Shown: positions 23,214 to 33,268 of the stretch, one piece after another
How positions within the stretch are numbered: position 1 is the stretch's first letter
Layout of the letters: every line of letters begins with the position of its first letter
Made by a program: the position numbers and the translations under genes
NCBI GenBank assembly: GCA_022495995.1
Contig: JAFEMH010000332.1
Span: forward strand, 186,001-250,000
Origin: Adenophora triphylla var. japonica
Taxonomy: Eukaryota > Streptophyta > Magnoliopsida > Asterales > Campanulaceae
Direction of reading: 5' to 3'
Length of the DNA: 64,000 bases
The notes under the pieces: model-generated
The model's input: only the letters and a program-made list of their open reading frames with translations
Database searches by the model: none
Told to the model about the DNA's origin: nothing

Positions 23214-23740
23214 AAAATACCAAATCTAGTTGAATATACACAAACTGCGAAAATTTGAAAGTTTTCTATGACTAGAATTACTATAAGTCCCATAAAACTA
23301 AGTAAATAAAATTTGAAAATTTGAAAATTTTCTATGAATATATTATGTTAATCAACATGCAAATTAGAGAATGTGAAGGAAAATAATGATATTTTTAAAT
23401 GATACAAGAATATACATATCGGTCAAATACCCAAGTAGATTCCAAGCATTTGTTAAACATAGAAATTTTCAAACTATCACATTTGCGACTTCGGAAAGTC
23501 TCGTACAAAATAGATTTTTTATTTTTTCAACTTAATTAAATTTGATAAAAAATGGTGACATTTTTGTAATTTTTTTTATGAAAGTTGGGAGGTAGAATGT
23601 CATTTGACCATTACTTTTCAAAATCTGACACGCCATTATTTAAATTTTTCTCAAATTTCAAAATTAAATATCTCAAAATCTATAAATCGAAAAAAAATAA
23701 TCCTAGAACACTGTTTTTTTTGTCTATACGAGATGAATCA
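23214..23740. other. AT-rich flank, no feature seen
   Basis: Flank of E3. It is AT-rich with AAAATTTGAAA-like short repeats. No BOP1 exon, LTR or ORF with recognisable content was found. Confidence 0.5.
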
Positions 23741-23742
23741 AA

Positions 23743-24190
23743 CTACATCACTGAAAATAGCTCCTTGGCCTGCTCGTCAAAAATCTCCCTGATCCTCATG
23801 GCATCATTGGCCATCTGCGATCAAGAAAAAGCTCGGTCAGAGGATTGCGGTCATCAAAAGAAAGGCAAAGTTAGAAAGAGAGGGCAAGGATCAGAAAATT
23901 ACATGCGTCGCCATCAAGCCAATATTTTCCGCCAGCGCAGAGGCATTCAATTTTAACCCCACACTCTTGTAGTAGTTGGGGACGTAGAGCATGTTCAAAA
24001 GACCATGCCCTACTATTGATTGATACCCTCCGCGGGCATAAAGATCCACCCCCTGGACTGGGCGCACCTCCTCAACCTTATTCCTCAAGCCCCAAGCCGT
24101 TTCACGTGTGCTTGCGGGTTTGAGGGGATAGGAAGTGGCACAGATGGTGACCCCTCTGGGGAGTTAGCTAGATGAAGGGGGGAACCACCT
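23743..24190 (-). pseudogene. Spliced minus-strand ORF fragment, probably from a Tat-type antisense gene
   Basis: Two exons are readable. The upstream one, ending at 23903, encodes RNKVEEVRPVQGVDLYARGG and NMLYVPNYYKSVGLKLNASA. An 88-bp intron (GTAATTT to GATCGCAG, 23902-23815) follows. A short exon encodes MANDAMRIREIFDEQAKELF and ends TAG near 23743. A basic linker (RSSRKRSGSE) with an in-frame stop lies further upstream. The layout (basic linker, short intron, coiled coil last exon) resembles the antisense genes of E2 and E6, but I do not recognise the sequence. It is cut at 24281 by a CACTA-like end. Confidence 0.4.
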
Positions 24191-24280
24191 CAGCCTGCTG
24201 CTGAACCCTTGGTTGCTTCTCCTAAGGAGCGCCATCAACTTCAGACCCTGACCGCTTCCTCGAGCTGCGATCGGAATGGC

Positions 24281-24520
24281 CACTACTAGGAAAAGGCCAA
24301 TTATCGACGGAACGTTACCGCAGACTCGGTCCAACGGTAATACCGACGGAAAATAAAAGGTTACCGACGGATATTTACTTTTTATTTGTTGGGATTTTTT
24401 TAAAAAAATTCATCTATGTCCGTTGGTAATGCATAAAATTCCTTCGGTATTATCGACGCACATGGTCCTCCTCAGTATCAGCCACATCAGCTGGATAATC
24501 TCTACTCTTGAAATTACCCG
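24281..24520 (+). mobile_element. CACTA-like transposon terminus (truncated)
   Basis: The sequence CACTACTAGGAAAAGGCC at 24281 is the typical start of a plant CACTA (En/Spm) element. Subterminal motifs follow (TTATCGACGGAA, GGTAATACCGACGGA, GGTTACCGACGGA, and CCGTTGGTAAT inverted). No matching inverted end (…TAGTAGTG) was found to the right, so only one end remains. A GC-rich stretch (24521-24650) may be its interior. Confidence 0.6.
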
Positions 24521-25109
24521 GGATCCGGCTCGCGCGCGGAGGGGCCCCGTGCATCTCGCATTTTCGTTTTGCGTCGCGTTTCGGGAAAGTTCGCCCGGAT
24601 TCGAGAGGCAGCGCGTTCGTGCCCCGACATCTGGCTCATTCCCGCTTTGCAGTGTTAGTTGGGAGGTGTCTCGCTGTGTTTTGCTTGTAGAGTCGCCACG
24701 CCGTTTTTATTAAACCCAAAACATTGAAAAAGGGCATCAGTTTAAAAATAAACTGTTTTTGTTGTGTGATGAGATTTTTGAGTTCGGAGGTCAGATGACT
24801 CATCGGGAAGAGAATATTAGAATCTTAGAGCTCACCCGAGTCGCCTCGTAGAACGAGTCTTTCGGATACCCCTAATATTCTTTAACTGTTGTGTGTGTGT
24901 GTATGTGCTTTTAAAAATGCATGCTGTGTCGGATGTCTACATTGTACACTGCTTTATTAAAATGTATTGAAATAGTATAGGAAGGAAGCCTTACCAATGT
25001 TGGTTCGTGTCTGTCTTCCGCAGGGGAATAGTGTTTGAGGTCGGAATAGTGTTCCGGTACGGACGGGATTGCTTCTAAAAGGGCCGGTTGTGCACGAACG
25101 TAGTTTCGG

Positions 25110-25315
25110 CGTGCGTTGGGATCGCAGGGATCACTCGGGCAGAGTTTTGGCATGCGTTGGAATCGTTGGTTGGATTCGGGCAGGGGTTCGGCCTGCGTTG
25201 GAATTGTTGGTTGGATTCGGGCAGAGGTTCGGCGTGTGTTGGAATCGTTGGTTGGATTCGGGCAGAGGTTCGGCGTGGTTTGGGATCGCCGGTTTGACTC
25301 GGAAAGAGCCGGGAT
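25110..25315. repeat. 41-bp minisatellite in E4 left LTR
   Basis: Five adjoining units of 41 bp, each built on TGCGTTGGAATCGTTGG and ATTCGGGCAGAGGTTCGGC. The outer units are the most diverged. Confidence 0.9.
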
Positions 25316-25597
25316 GCCTCGGGAAAGACCAGGCAAGGCCTCGGAGTACCACGAGGGGCCTCAAAGTACCTCAAGAGTGCCTCGGGGCAGCGCGGGAGCA
25401 TCGCGGAAGCGCTCGGGGAGGCTTCGGAGCACCGCAAGGGGACTCGGAAGGCCTCGGAAGGATCCGAAAGGGACCGGGAGTGCCCCGAAGGGTCTTAGAG
25501 GGGAGCCTGAAGGCTGGGGGGAGAGGAGAGAAGAGGGAAATGTCTCAAAATGAGGGAGGGGGAGCCCTCTATTTATAGTGCCAGAAAACTGCAAGAA

Positions 25598-25849
25598 GGT
25601 CCGTACGGACCTTCTAGGTAATCTAGTTTTTTGGTTTTCCTCGATTTGAGGGAATATGTGATAATTGAGAATATTCTGGAATGATGATGTCCCCCTTGCA
25701 AAGAGGTCCGTACGGACCAACTAGGCATGCAAAGAGGTCCGTACGGACCAACCACACATTCCAGTAATGATGTTTCCCGGGATTTGAGGGAATATTGTGG
25801 ACTTTAAGGGGATTCAGTAATTATTAAAACAAAGAGGTCCGTACGGACC
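25598..25849. repeat. Four GGTCCGTACGGACC palindromes
   Basis: Exact copies lie at 25598-25611, 25705-25718, 25736-25749 and 25836-25849, each preceded by AAGA or AAGAA. The 14-bp palindrome is perfect and CpG-rich in an AT-rich surround upstream of the minus-strand TATA box, that is, in U3. Confidence 0.95.
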
Positions 25850-26099
25850 TTATTTGCTTTTCCAATTTTCTGAAAATTCCCAAGAGGTTCTTTTGTCCCT
25901 TTTTATTCCAGAAAGGTTCCTCCCTTGGTTTGGCTGGGGGTTTTTGAGGGTTTTGAGTGTCACGGGACTTCAAGACTGCGATTGTGTGAGTCTGCGGTGT
26001 TTCCCGTGTGCTCAAAAGAGGGTGATCCAGATTGGGGTACTTACAGAAGCCCCTCGACGACGTCACTTACAGAGGAAGTGGGGTCATTGATAAGATAAG

Positions 26100-26880
26100 G
26101 GTCCTAATCTGGATCGCGTGCTGGGAGAGGAAGTGACCGTGTAGGTGGATGTGTGAGGACATGGCGGTGTCCTGGGTGTGTGTGACCGTTTAGGTCAGTT
26201 GGCTGGACCCTGTGATAGGATTCCTACGTATCCCTAGCAGGAATCAAGCCTAGTCGTAGTTCGTGTGTGGGGTGAGTGTTGTTGTGCACGAGGATGGGAG
26301 ATGTCCTCTGACTGAAACTCTGTGTGTGGATGTGATGATATCCTGTGGGTGACCGTTTAGGTCAGTTGTGAGTGAAGTGGTGGCGTCCTGGGTGACCGCA
26401 TAGGTCAATGGTAAGAATGTGGTGGCGTCCTGGGTGACCGCATAGGTCGATGGTAAGGACGTGATGGCATCCTGGGTGACCGCATAGGTCGGTGGCTGGA
26501 CCCTGTGATAGGATTCCTACGTATCCCTGGCGGGAATCAAGCCTAGTCGTAGTTCAGAGGTCGTGTAATCGTGAGTGTATGCGGGCGTGGTGGTGCCCAG
26601 AAGTGTCGTGTGACCACCGAGGTCGACTGTGAGGATGTGATGGCATCCTGGGGTGACCGCATAGGTCAGTGGTAAGGACGTGGTGGCGTCCTGTGTGACC
26701 GCATAGGTCGGTAATAAGGACGTGGTGGCGTCCTGTGTGACCGCATAGGTCGGTGGTAAGGACGTGGTGGCGTCCTGTGTGTGCAATCTTACTAGAAGAT
26801 GGGTAATCTTACGAGAAGATGGTTTGTGGTGTGACCACCGAGGTCGATTGTGAGGACGTGGTGGCATCCTGAGATGGAAA
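26100..26880. repeat. Minisatellite A after E4 pol
   Basis: Roughly ten diverged units of about 42 bp, built on TGACCGCATAGGTC and GGACGTGGTGGCGTCCTG. A longer segment (GACCCTGTGATAGGATTCC and following) occurs twice, near 26207 and 26498, so there is a higher-order repeat of about 290 bp. Long open frames here are repeat artefacts. Confidence 0.85.
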
Positions 26881-27250
26881 TTTTTACGATTTTCCGAATC
26901 GGGTGGTTTAAGGCCTTCCGGGCCAGGGATAATGATTTGGGAGGTTTATACGATCTTTCGGATCGAGTGGTTTAAAGCCTTCCGGGCTGGAGATAGTGAT
27001 GTGGGAGGTTTATACGGTCTTCCGGACCGAGTGGTTTAAAGCCTTCCGGGCTGGAGATAGTGATGTGGGAGGTTTATACGGTCTTCCGGACTGAGTGGTT
27101 TAAAGCCTTCCGGGCTGGAGATAGTGATGTAGGAGGTTTATACGGTCTTCCGGACCGAGTGGTTTAAAGTCTTCCGGGCTGGAGATAGTGATGTGGGAGG
27201 TTTATATGGTCTTTCGGACCGAGTGGTTTAAAGCCTTCCGGGCTGTCTGT
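26880..27250. repeat. Minisatellite B (64 bp) after E4 pol
   Basis: About six units of 64 bp built on GAGGTTTATACGGTCTTCCG and GTGGTTTAAAGCCTTCCGGG. Successive unit starts fall at about 26939, 27003, 27067, 27131 and 27195. The array abuts the broken integrase frame. Confidence 0.92.
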
Positions 27251-27480
27251 ATGTCATGTATGAGGACTTGATTGGACCATTGTGGACTTCGGTCATCAAC
27301 TCTCTGGCCCTTTCTTGGGTGGCACACAGGAGGAGTGGTCCCTGGTACCGCTTCTTGTACAAGTCACCTCCTAAAATGACATAATGGGAGGCCAACCTTT
27401 TCAGGGCTTGCAAGCTTTTGGCTTTGAGGCCTTCTTTCGGTCTACCTTCTTCATCTCTAAAGGCTGACTCTCCATCTTTA
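27228..27480 (-). pseudogene. E4 integrase N-terminal stub
   Basis: The minus-strand frame reads GGDLYKKRYQGPLLLCATQE and RELMTEVHNGP, the start of a Gypsy integrase zinc-binding region. It then passes into minisatellite B. The zinc motif's remainder and the whole D-D-E core are absent from the element, so E4 cannot integrate on its own. Confidence 0.75.
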
Positions 27481-28636
27481 AGGAACTGGTAAATCTGACT
27501 GTACCAGGGTTCCTTTGACAGGCTCGGGTCCCAAGTCTAATTCACAACAGAAAGCCGGGGCTTCTCTTCTACCCACTCTGAAGGGTTTTATTGCCTTTCC
27601 CTGAGGATCTCTACCAGTGAGGCTAGAGTAGCTAAGGCATCTGCGAATCTGTTCTTTTCCCTTGGCAGGTAATGGAAGGTCACTTCCACTGGCCTGCTCG
27701 ATCCAACTCCTCCATATAGGCATGATACCGCTGAAGATTAGGATCCACAGTCTTCCATTTGTTGGAGACCTGGTTGATGATCAGGGCTGAGTCTCCATAA
27801 ACTTCGAGCTCCTTGACATTCCTCTCCAAGGCAGCTTCTAAACCAGCGATGCAGGCTTCATACTCGGCAACATTGTTCGTGGCAGGGAAGTTCAACTTGA
27901 TGGCAATTCGTGTGCTCATATTTTGGGTCGACCAATAGCATTCCTATGCCATTTCCTCTCTTGTTAGCAGCCCCGTCAAAGAAAAGCTGCCATCGGCTTT
28001 CAGGCTCGACTACAAAGATCCCTTCATCTGGGAATTGGGGTTCAGGCCCACGGTCCTCATTACTAGGGAAATTTGCCAGATGGTCTGACAATGCTTGACC
28101 CTTGATGGCTTTTCTCGTCACATAGTTGATGTCATATTCAGCCAAGAAGAAGGACCACTTTGCTAAACGCACCGAGAGGGAAGGCTTGTCAAAGATGTAT
28201 TTGATGGGGTCCATTTTCGAGACCAAGTTCACAGGGTGGGCTTGCATGTAGTGCTTCAGCTTATCGACTACCCAGACCAGTCCTGCACAAGTCTTTTCAC
28301 ATGCTGAGTAATTGAGCTCACTCCCTTGTAGCTTTCGGATGACAAAGTAAATGGCATTCTCTACCCGAGAGTCTTTCTTTTCTTCAGCAAGCATAGCCCC
28401 AACTGCCGTATCAGTGACAGTGAGATAGAGCAGAAGAGGTTTCTGTCTATGTGGGGGGCATAGCACCGGAGGATGTACTAGGTACGCCTTGATCTGGTCA
28501 AAGGCATCCTGGAATTCCTCGATCCATTCCGTGTCTACATTCTTCTTCATGAGCTTGAAGATGGGCTCGCACATAGTGGTCAATGGTTGTGAGCGGGTGA
28601 TATCTTGCGGTTTGCCCATAAAGCTTTTGATTTAAA
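27481..28636 (-). pseudogene. E4 RNase H region
   Basis: Two RNase H modules occur. The first (28619 down to about 28050) has FQDAFDQIKAYLVHPPVL, YSACEKTCAGLVW and NYVTRKAIKGQALSDHLA. The second, the extra RNase H typical of Tat/Ogre, has WQLFFDGAANKRGNGIGMLL (near 27970), then after a frame change NNVAEYEACIAGLEAAL and VYGDSALIINQVSNKWKTV (27919-27680). Later frames are broken near 27700. Confidence 0.85.
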
Positions 28637-29614
28637 CTACAGGTTCGAGGTGGCCTCATGTCCATAATGGCTTTGATCTTTCGGGGGTCGACTTCGATAC
28701 CTCACTCTGTGACCATATACCAGAGCACTTTTCCCCTTGTCACTCCAAAGGTGCATTTGGAGTGGATTGTGGATCATGTCATGAAAAAGCGCGGTCGCTG
28801 CCCTTTGGTAAGTAGCCCCGGCATTCTTAAGCCCAAATGGCATCACTGTATAGCAGTAAGTTCCCCACGGTGTGGTGAAGGCTGTCTTTTCTTGGTCTTC
28901 CTCGGCCATCTTGATCTGGTTGTAGCCTGCAAAGCCATCAATGAAGGATTTTACTTCGTAGTTGGCAGTGGAGTCCACCAGGATGTCTATATTTGGCAAG
29001 GGGTAATCGTCTTTGGGGAAATTTGGGCTTTGTTCGAGATCTCGAAATCTACACGACGGCGCACCTTCCCATTGGCCTTGGTTCTGATCACAATGTTGGA
29101 CAACCATGTCGGGTATTCGATGACTACGATGAATCCTACCCGCAGTAGCTTCTCAATCTCTTCTTTGACACAGCAGAGACCATTCTGGCTTGATCTTCCT
29201 CGGTTTACGCCTTTGCGGCTTAGCATCTGGTGCTAGAGGGATTCTGTGCTCTACTATCGAACTGTCTAGCCCCATCATATCCCTGTACGACCATGCAAAC
29301 ACGTCTATGTATTCTCTGAGCAGATTAACCAGTCTGTCCCGTTCAACCCCCTGGAAGAAGTTTCCAATCTGTGTCTCTTTAGGTTCCTCGACAGTACCCA
29401 AGTTAACACTTGTCAAAACCTCCTCCGCAGCTTGGGCCCGATTTTCCTCTTTGTCTGTAACCTGCTTAAAGATTTCTTTAATGTATTGTTCATTTAGTGT
29501 GTTTGCATCTTGTTCAAATGATTCATTATTAATTGTTGTTAAGTTTTGAGTTAATTTATCATTTGTTAAGTTGGCAATAAGGGGATACTCAGAAAGATCT
29601 GTCATTTCATTCAA
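28637..29614 (-). pseudogene. E4 reverse transcriptase, catalytic core deleted
   Basis: The start reads DVFAWSYRDMMGLDSSIVEH (29614-29153). After frame changes it continues with SNIVIRTKANGKVRRRVDF and DDYPLPNIDILVDS, FIDGFAGYNQIKMAEED, PFGLKNAGATYQRA. At about 28757 it jumps from HDMIHN to a segment that in frame would read CTFGV-like text followed by KVLWYMVTE. The strip that carries the YVDD catalytic motif is missing. The enzyme is dead. Confidence 0.85.
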
Positions 29615-29686
29615 AGCAAGAGGAAAGATGACATTGGTTACATGTTCATAATCCTTAGGCGTAAGGCCTTCGGATGACTCAAAGGA

Positions 29687-30721
29687 CTAGAATTCAAAGA
29701 TTCCTGACTCAACTGTATAGATGACAGAGTGTTTGAAACGACTGGGTTGAGAAGGACGGGGTACCAATCCAAGCTCCGTGATCATTTGCTGTCGGCTGGC
29801 TATCGGCCCTGAGAATGTCTCCCAATTCTTCAACGGCATCTCTGTCTTAGTTACCAAAGTGTGGGGATCGAAAGGCTCTTCACCACTGTCTCCAATTACG
29901 GCATCTACCTCACCATCTGAGCTGAAGTCGATCAAATCAGGGATCTGGGCTTCTTCATTAAACAACTTTTGCAAACCCAACTCACTGTCTTCACTACTGG
30001 CAGCTTCTATCTGGCTGATCTTCGGAAGAGCTAACTTGAAGGCGGAGAAATCCATTACCCCGGATGAGAAGAGTGCTGACTCTTTAACACTGTTCGGGTT
30101 TCCTTTGAAGACATACTCGTTCTGAACGGTAGTGGTAGCCCCAGGAATGTCCGGCAAGTCAAGGAACATTCTCCGAACAGGATTTGCTTGTTTTCCCCTA
30201 ACTTTCTCATGGTTTTCCAGAAGGGTTTTTCTCAAGGAGATCTGTCAATCACTTTTACCGTATTGGGTCCCACCTTTTGTAAAGTAATGGGTCAGAGACA
30301 AACGGTAGGGATGGAGATGGACCCCTTCACTTTGTTTTCCTGGAACTGTGCCTTTAGCTTTTCTGTCATCCCGAGAGTTCGGTTTGTATCCCAAGCCATA
30401 CCTGGTAGTCTGTTCCTTTACATCAATGATAGCATTGCGACCCTGGAGTCTTTTACCCAATCCAAGCCCCGGAAGGTAACCCATTTTTCTCATCATTCGC
30501 ATGGCAGGGGGGATTTTATCGGAGGTAGTAGTGAGGTCAGTGCAACATACTTGTGCCTTGGAAGAAGCTACAGAGAATCCGGTTAAGGCAAACCCTTCAT
30601 CATCATGCTTGATTTCCAATATCGGGATACCTCCAGTGCTGGTTCCTTCCACCGTGACACTGTCTCCATAAATAGTGGTGATAGTACCATCACTTGACTG
30701 AAATTTGACGCATTGGTGCAA
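29687..30721 (-). pseudogene. E4 linker with G-patch domain
   Basis: The minus-strand frame at 30721-30245 begins with the end of the protease region (LHQCVKFQ). It carries a G-patch-like stretch, MRKMGYLPGLGLGKRLQGRN, near residues 81-100. G-patch is a short Gly-rich RNA-associated domain, and Ogre elements are known to carry one here. The next frame (30235-29687) contains acidic text (SSDGEVDAVIGDSGEE) and no known motif. Each frame ends in a stop. Confidence 0.75.
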
Positions 30722-31272
30722 AGTAGAGGCTACCCCATTTATCTGGTGGATCTAAGGTCATCCCAGCAGAGCGGTAAATGAGATCGGAATGTCAATCACT
30801 TGGAAGTCAACATCCATGACCTTTTTCCCGAACCACAACTTTAGGGTAGCAATCCCCAGGACTGATCGTGCAGTGGAGTCATAGGCCTTAATAGTCTGAC
30901 TAGAAGGCTTTAAATCTGTGGGCTTCAAATCCAATAAGTCCATCATCTTTGCTGGCAGGACATTCATTGCAGGCCCTCCATCAACTAATACTCGTGGCAA
31001 CCGGCGTTCTTCCAACTGGACTGTGATGTAAAGAGGTTCGTTATGACTAGCCCCATACTTTGGCAGGTCCAAGTCAGTGAAGGTAATGATGTTTCCATAA
31101 TGTATGCTTCCAATCATCTGGACGACCTCATCTGGGGTGACATATATGGGCACCATGGTCTTGGCCAAACTTTCTTCTAGCTTCAACTTATGAGGGTATG
31201 AAGAGGTCAACAGGGACTACAAGGAGATATTGGCCTGAGTACACTTCAATTGAGTCAGCACTGTATCCTCCT
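30722..31272 (-). pseudogene. E4 protease (nonsense mutations)
   Basis: The frame 31210-30758 includes VQMIGSIHYGNIITFTDLDL, then the active-site segment VLVDGGPAMNVLP (D-G-G form). Two stops lie upstream, at the end of the long ORF (31274) and near 31222. Two more fall in the conserved LLGRPWIH motif, which reads LLG-stop-P-stop-IH (TGA at 30758-30760 and TAG at 30752-30754). Both are single transitions from CGA and TGG. Confidence 0.8.
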
Positions 31273-31273
31273 T

Positions 31274-33181
31274 TTAAGAGTCTGGCTTTTCTGCTTCTGG
31301 CTTATAAGGTCTTTTGTCTGTCTTTGGCTCGGAGACGGCATTTCTTTTGTCACCCTTAGGCTGCTCAACACTCATATGTACGGACCGAGTCATCACATAG
31401 ACATTAGACTTCTCTGATTCATCATTCCTACAGGAGGATTCCTTCAGCTCTTTCAAAGTTAGAGGCAGGCTCTTACTGGCATATGGCCAACTCTGCTGAT
31501 TGATCTGATTAACAGCGCGATCCGGGGCATAGGCAGCTTCCCGAATCTGATCCCAGGTTAATGGCTTTCTGACCTTTTTGGGATTTTGAATTCTTGACTG
31601 GCTGATTTCAGCTTCATCCTTTCCACTCAGAGCCTTGACAGTCTCATTCAAGCTTTTCAAGGTCAGCATGCAACAAGTATTATCACTTTCGGGGTTTGGA
31701 GCCTGGCGAATGGCTTTCTCACATGGATCTAGCAACTTTTTCAGCAGAGTGGGGCTGCATTCCTTATCACTGTCAAGCATATCCCTTCTTTCTCTAGGGG
31801 TCAGCCTTCTGACGGCATCTTTGACATTGGCCAAGCACTTTCTGGAATGGGAGATTCCGTCGTCGAGAAGGATTTCCGCAGGGTCAAACCTCATGGCGGG
31901 TTCCTGTTCTTTAATGTCAAGAGGGTTTTCTGTGCTTTTCGGCTTCTGGGCTAACCACTCCTCTACTGTTCCTTCTGGCATTTCGACTGTGTCTTCTTCA
32001 GTATCACTACAGTAACTCTCATGAGAACTTTCATCTTGACTCTGATGACCAATGAGGGCAAAAGCAAGTCGGGATACTTGACGCCATATAAGGGGTATCC
32101 TGGACTCTTCCCTTGACTTGGGGATTACCAAGAAAACATCACTGTTGTCATAAGATAGGAAGGGGACCGGGGTCGTTTCAAACTTTAAGACTCTTTCCAA
32201 TGCCTCCATATATTCTTCTTCGGAGAGGGTCTCAGGGGTGACTCTTAGCACTGTAATAGAGTCTACTCTTCCCGATGGGGGTTTAGCCTCAATGACGCTT
32301 ACATGTTCTAGATCGGCGGGTGGAGCCCATTTCCCTCTTTCAGCTAAGGCTTCAATCAAGTCTCTCCATTCGCTGACCAAGTCTTTATAAGGAGTGTTGA
32401 ATTCTAGGATGTGGAATTCATACTCTGCCCCATCTGAGCTCGCATCCATTTTTTCTTTCGAGTCCTTGCAAAGGCTACATACACACTTTGAAGTGATACA
32501 GTCCCTCATTCCGGGTCTGTGGTTTTCTACTTCATCTTGTCCTCCGGGTTTCACTTCCGTCGGCTCCAGGTTCATTCCTTCTACTGAACTGTCATCATCA
32601 CTGTAAATCCATCCATTCCTATTCTCATTTCTGACTGACTCTTCACTATCACTGTCTGGGAGATAGGCAAATTCACAAGCGTTGACGAAGTTGGAAAGGT
32701 CAGGCTGGTATTGAAATTCCAGGGTGAGGAAATTTGGCTCAAGCTGAGAGGAGGGAAAGGGTCCCATGGGGTAATGCAAAGGCTGCATAACTGGGATAGC
32801 CGTGGCGTTTGCTCTCTGTTGGTAGGGAACAAAGCTGGGTCTTATCTGAGGAGGAGAGGGTGTCGGGACCCTGATGGCTTGGGACATCGGGAAGGACTGA
32901 AAAGGGATAGTCCTTGGCAATGGATCATATGTGGATGGAGGAGGGCATTGGTTATAGGATGGGGGAGCTGAGATGGCTACTTCTGGAGTCTCATCTTCTA
33001 CCATAACCAGGGAACCATTGGACTCAACCACTATCTGAACCCCATGACGACGGAGCACATCAATGAGCATGGCTTGCTGTTCCTTATGGACCTTACAACT
33101 GTTTTCCAAGGCTAAGGCTAACTCTTCTTCCCGAGTCATCTGATTACCCAAACCACTGCTGTTTTCCGTCAAATCGGCCAT
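31274..33181 (-). CDS. Long intact ORF in the gag position of E4
   Basis: The open frame runs 33268-31274 (664 codons). The first ATG is at 33181, giving about 635 residues. The N-terminus is coiled (REEELALALENSCKVHKEQQ) and is followed by a Pro-rich segment, as in Ogre gag. The usual gag capsid core (YxGxxDPxxHLxxY type) is not present. In its place is acidic text with a Cys group (CITSKCVCSLCKD), EYEFHILEFNTPYKDLVSEW, and several Ser/Asp/Glu runs. The C-terminus (RKPLTWDQIREAAYAPDRAV, VYVMTRS) again looks like an Ogre gag-pro linker. I do not recognise the middle part. All other E4 genes are broken, so the open frame is notable. Confidence 0.65.
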   Translation of the reverse strand: MADLTENSSGLGNQMTREEELALALENSCKVHKEQQAMLIDVLRRHGVQIVVESNGSLVMVEDETPEVAISAPPSYNQCPPPSTYDPLPRTIPFQSFPMSQAIRVPTPSPPQIRPSFVPYQQRANATAIPVMQPLHYPMGPFPSSQLEPNFLTLEFQYQPDLSNFVNACEFAYLPDSDSEESVRNENRNGWIYSDDDSSVEGMNLEPTEVKPGGQDEVENHRPGMRDCITSKCVCSLCKDSKEKMDASSDGAEYEFHILEFNTPYKDLVSEWRDLIEALAERGKWAPPADLEHVSVIEAKPPSGRVDSITVLRVTPETLSEEEYMEALERVLKFETTPVPFLSYDNSDVFLVIPKSREESRIPLIWRQVSRLAFALIGHQSQDESSHESYCSDTEEDTVEMPEGTVEEWLAQKPKSTENPLDIKEQEPAMRFDPAEILLDDGISHSRKCLANVKDAVRRLTPRERRDMLDSDKECSPTLLKKLLDPCEKAIRQAPNPESDNTCCMLTLKSLNETVKALSGKDEAEISQSRIQNPKKVRKPLTWDQIREAAYAPDRAVNQINQQSWPYASKSLPLTLKELKESSCRNDESEKSNVYVMTRSVHMSVEQPKGDKRNAVSEPKTDKRPYKPEAEKPDS

Positions 33182-33268
33182 TCTGACTCTCCGAACTGAC
33201 AAAACTGAGGATTCTGGCGAACTGTCTGAGAATTCTGCGCTAACAAGCCGCTGACCCGGTATTCTCAC

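Larger units (their letters stand above)
24653..26045 (-). repeat. E4 left (3') LTR, boundary approximate
   Basis: On the minus strand it starts TGTAAGTACCCC (26045) and may end near 24653. A minus-strand TATA (TATAAATAGAGGG, about 25565-25577) marks the promoter. Inside are a 41-bp tandem repeat (25110-25315) and four copies of a perfect 14-bp palindrome. It shares GAGTCGCCACGCC, the TATA block and the terminal CCAGATTGGGGTACTTACA-type block with the right LTR, but is otherwise very different. Open frames on both strands at 24423-25755 reflect GC-rich repeats. Confidence 0.6.

Noticed and set aside
25069..25578. Long ORFs on both strands in GC-rich DNA
   Set aside because: They lie in an LTR minisatellite with 41-bp units and have no domain; high GC lowers stop frequency.
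26517..26867. 116-codon minus-strand ORF with TTSLPPTYAVTQDA repeats
   Set aside because: Direct translation of the 42-bp minisatellite behind E4 pol.
30520..30540. Right end of the CACTA element (TAGTAGTG)
   Set aside because: The string falls inside the E4 linker coding frame, has no subterminal repeats, and lies within a different element.
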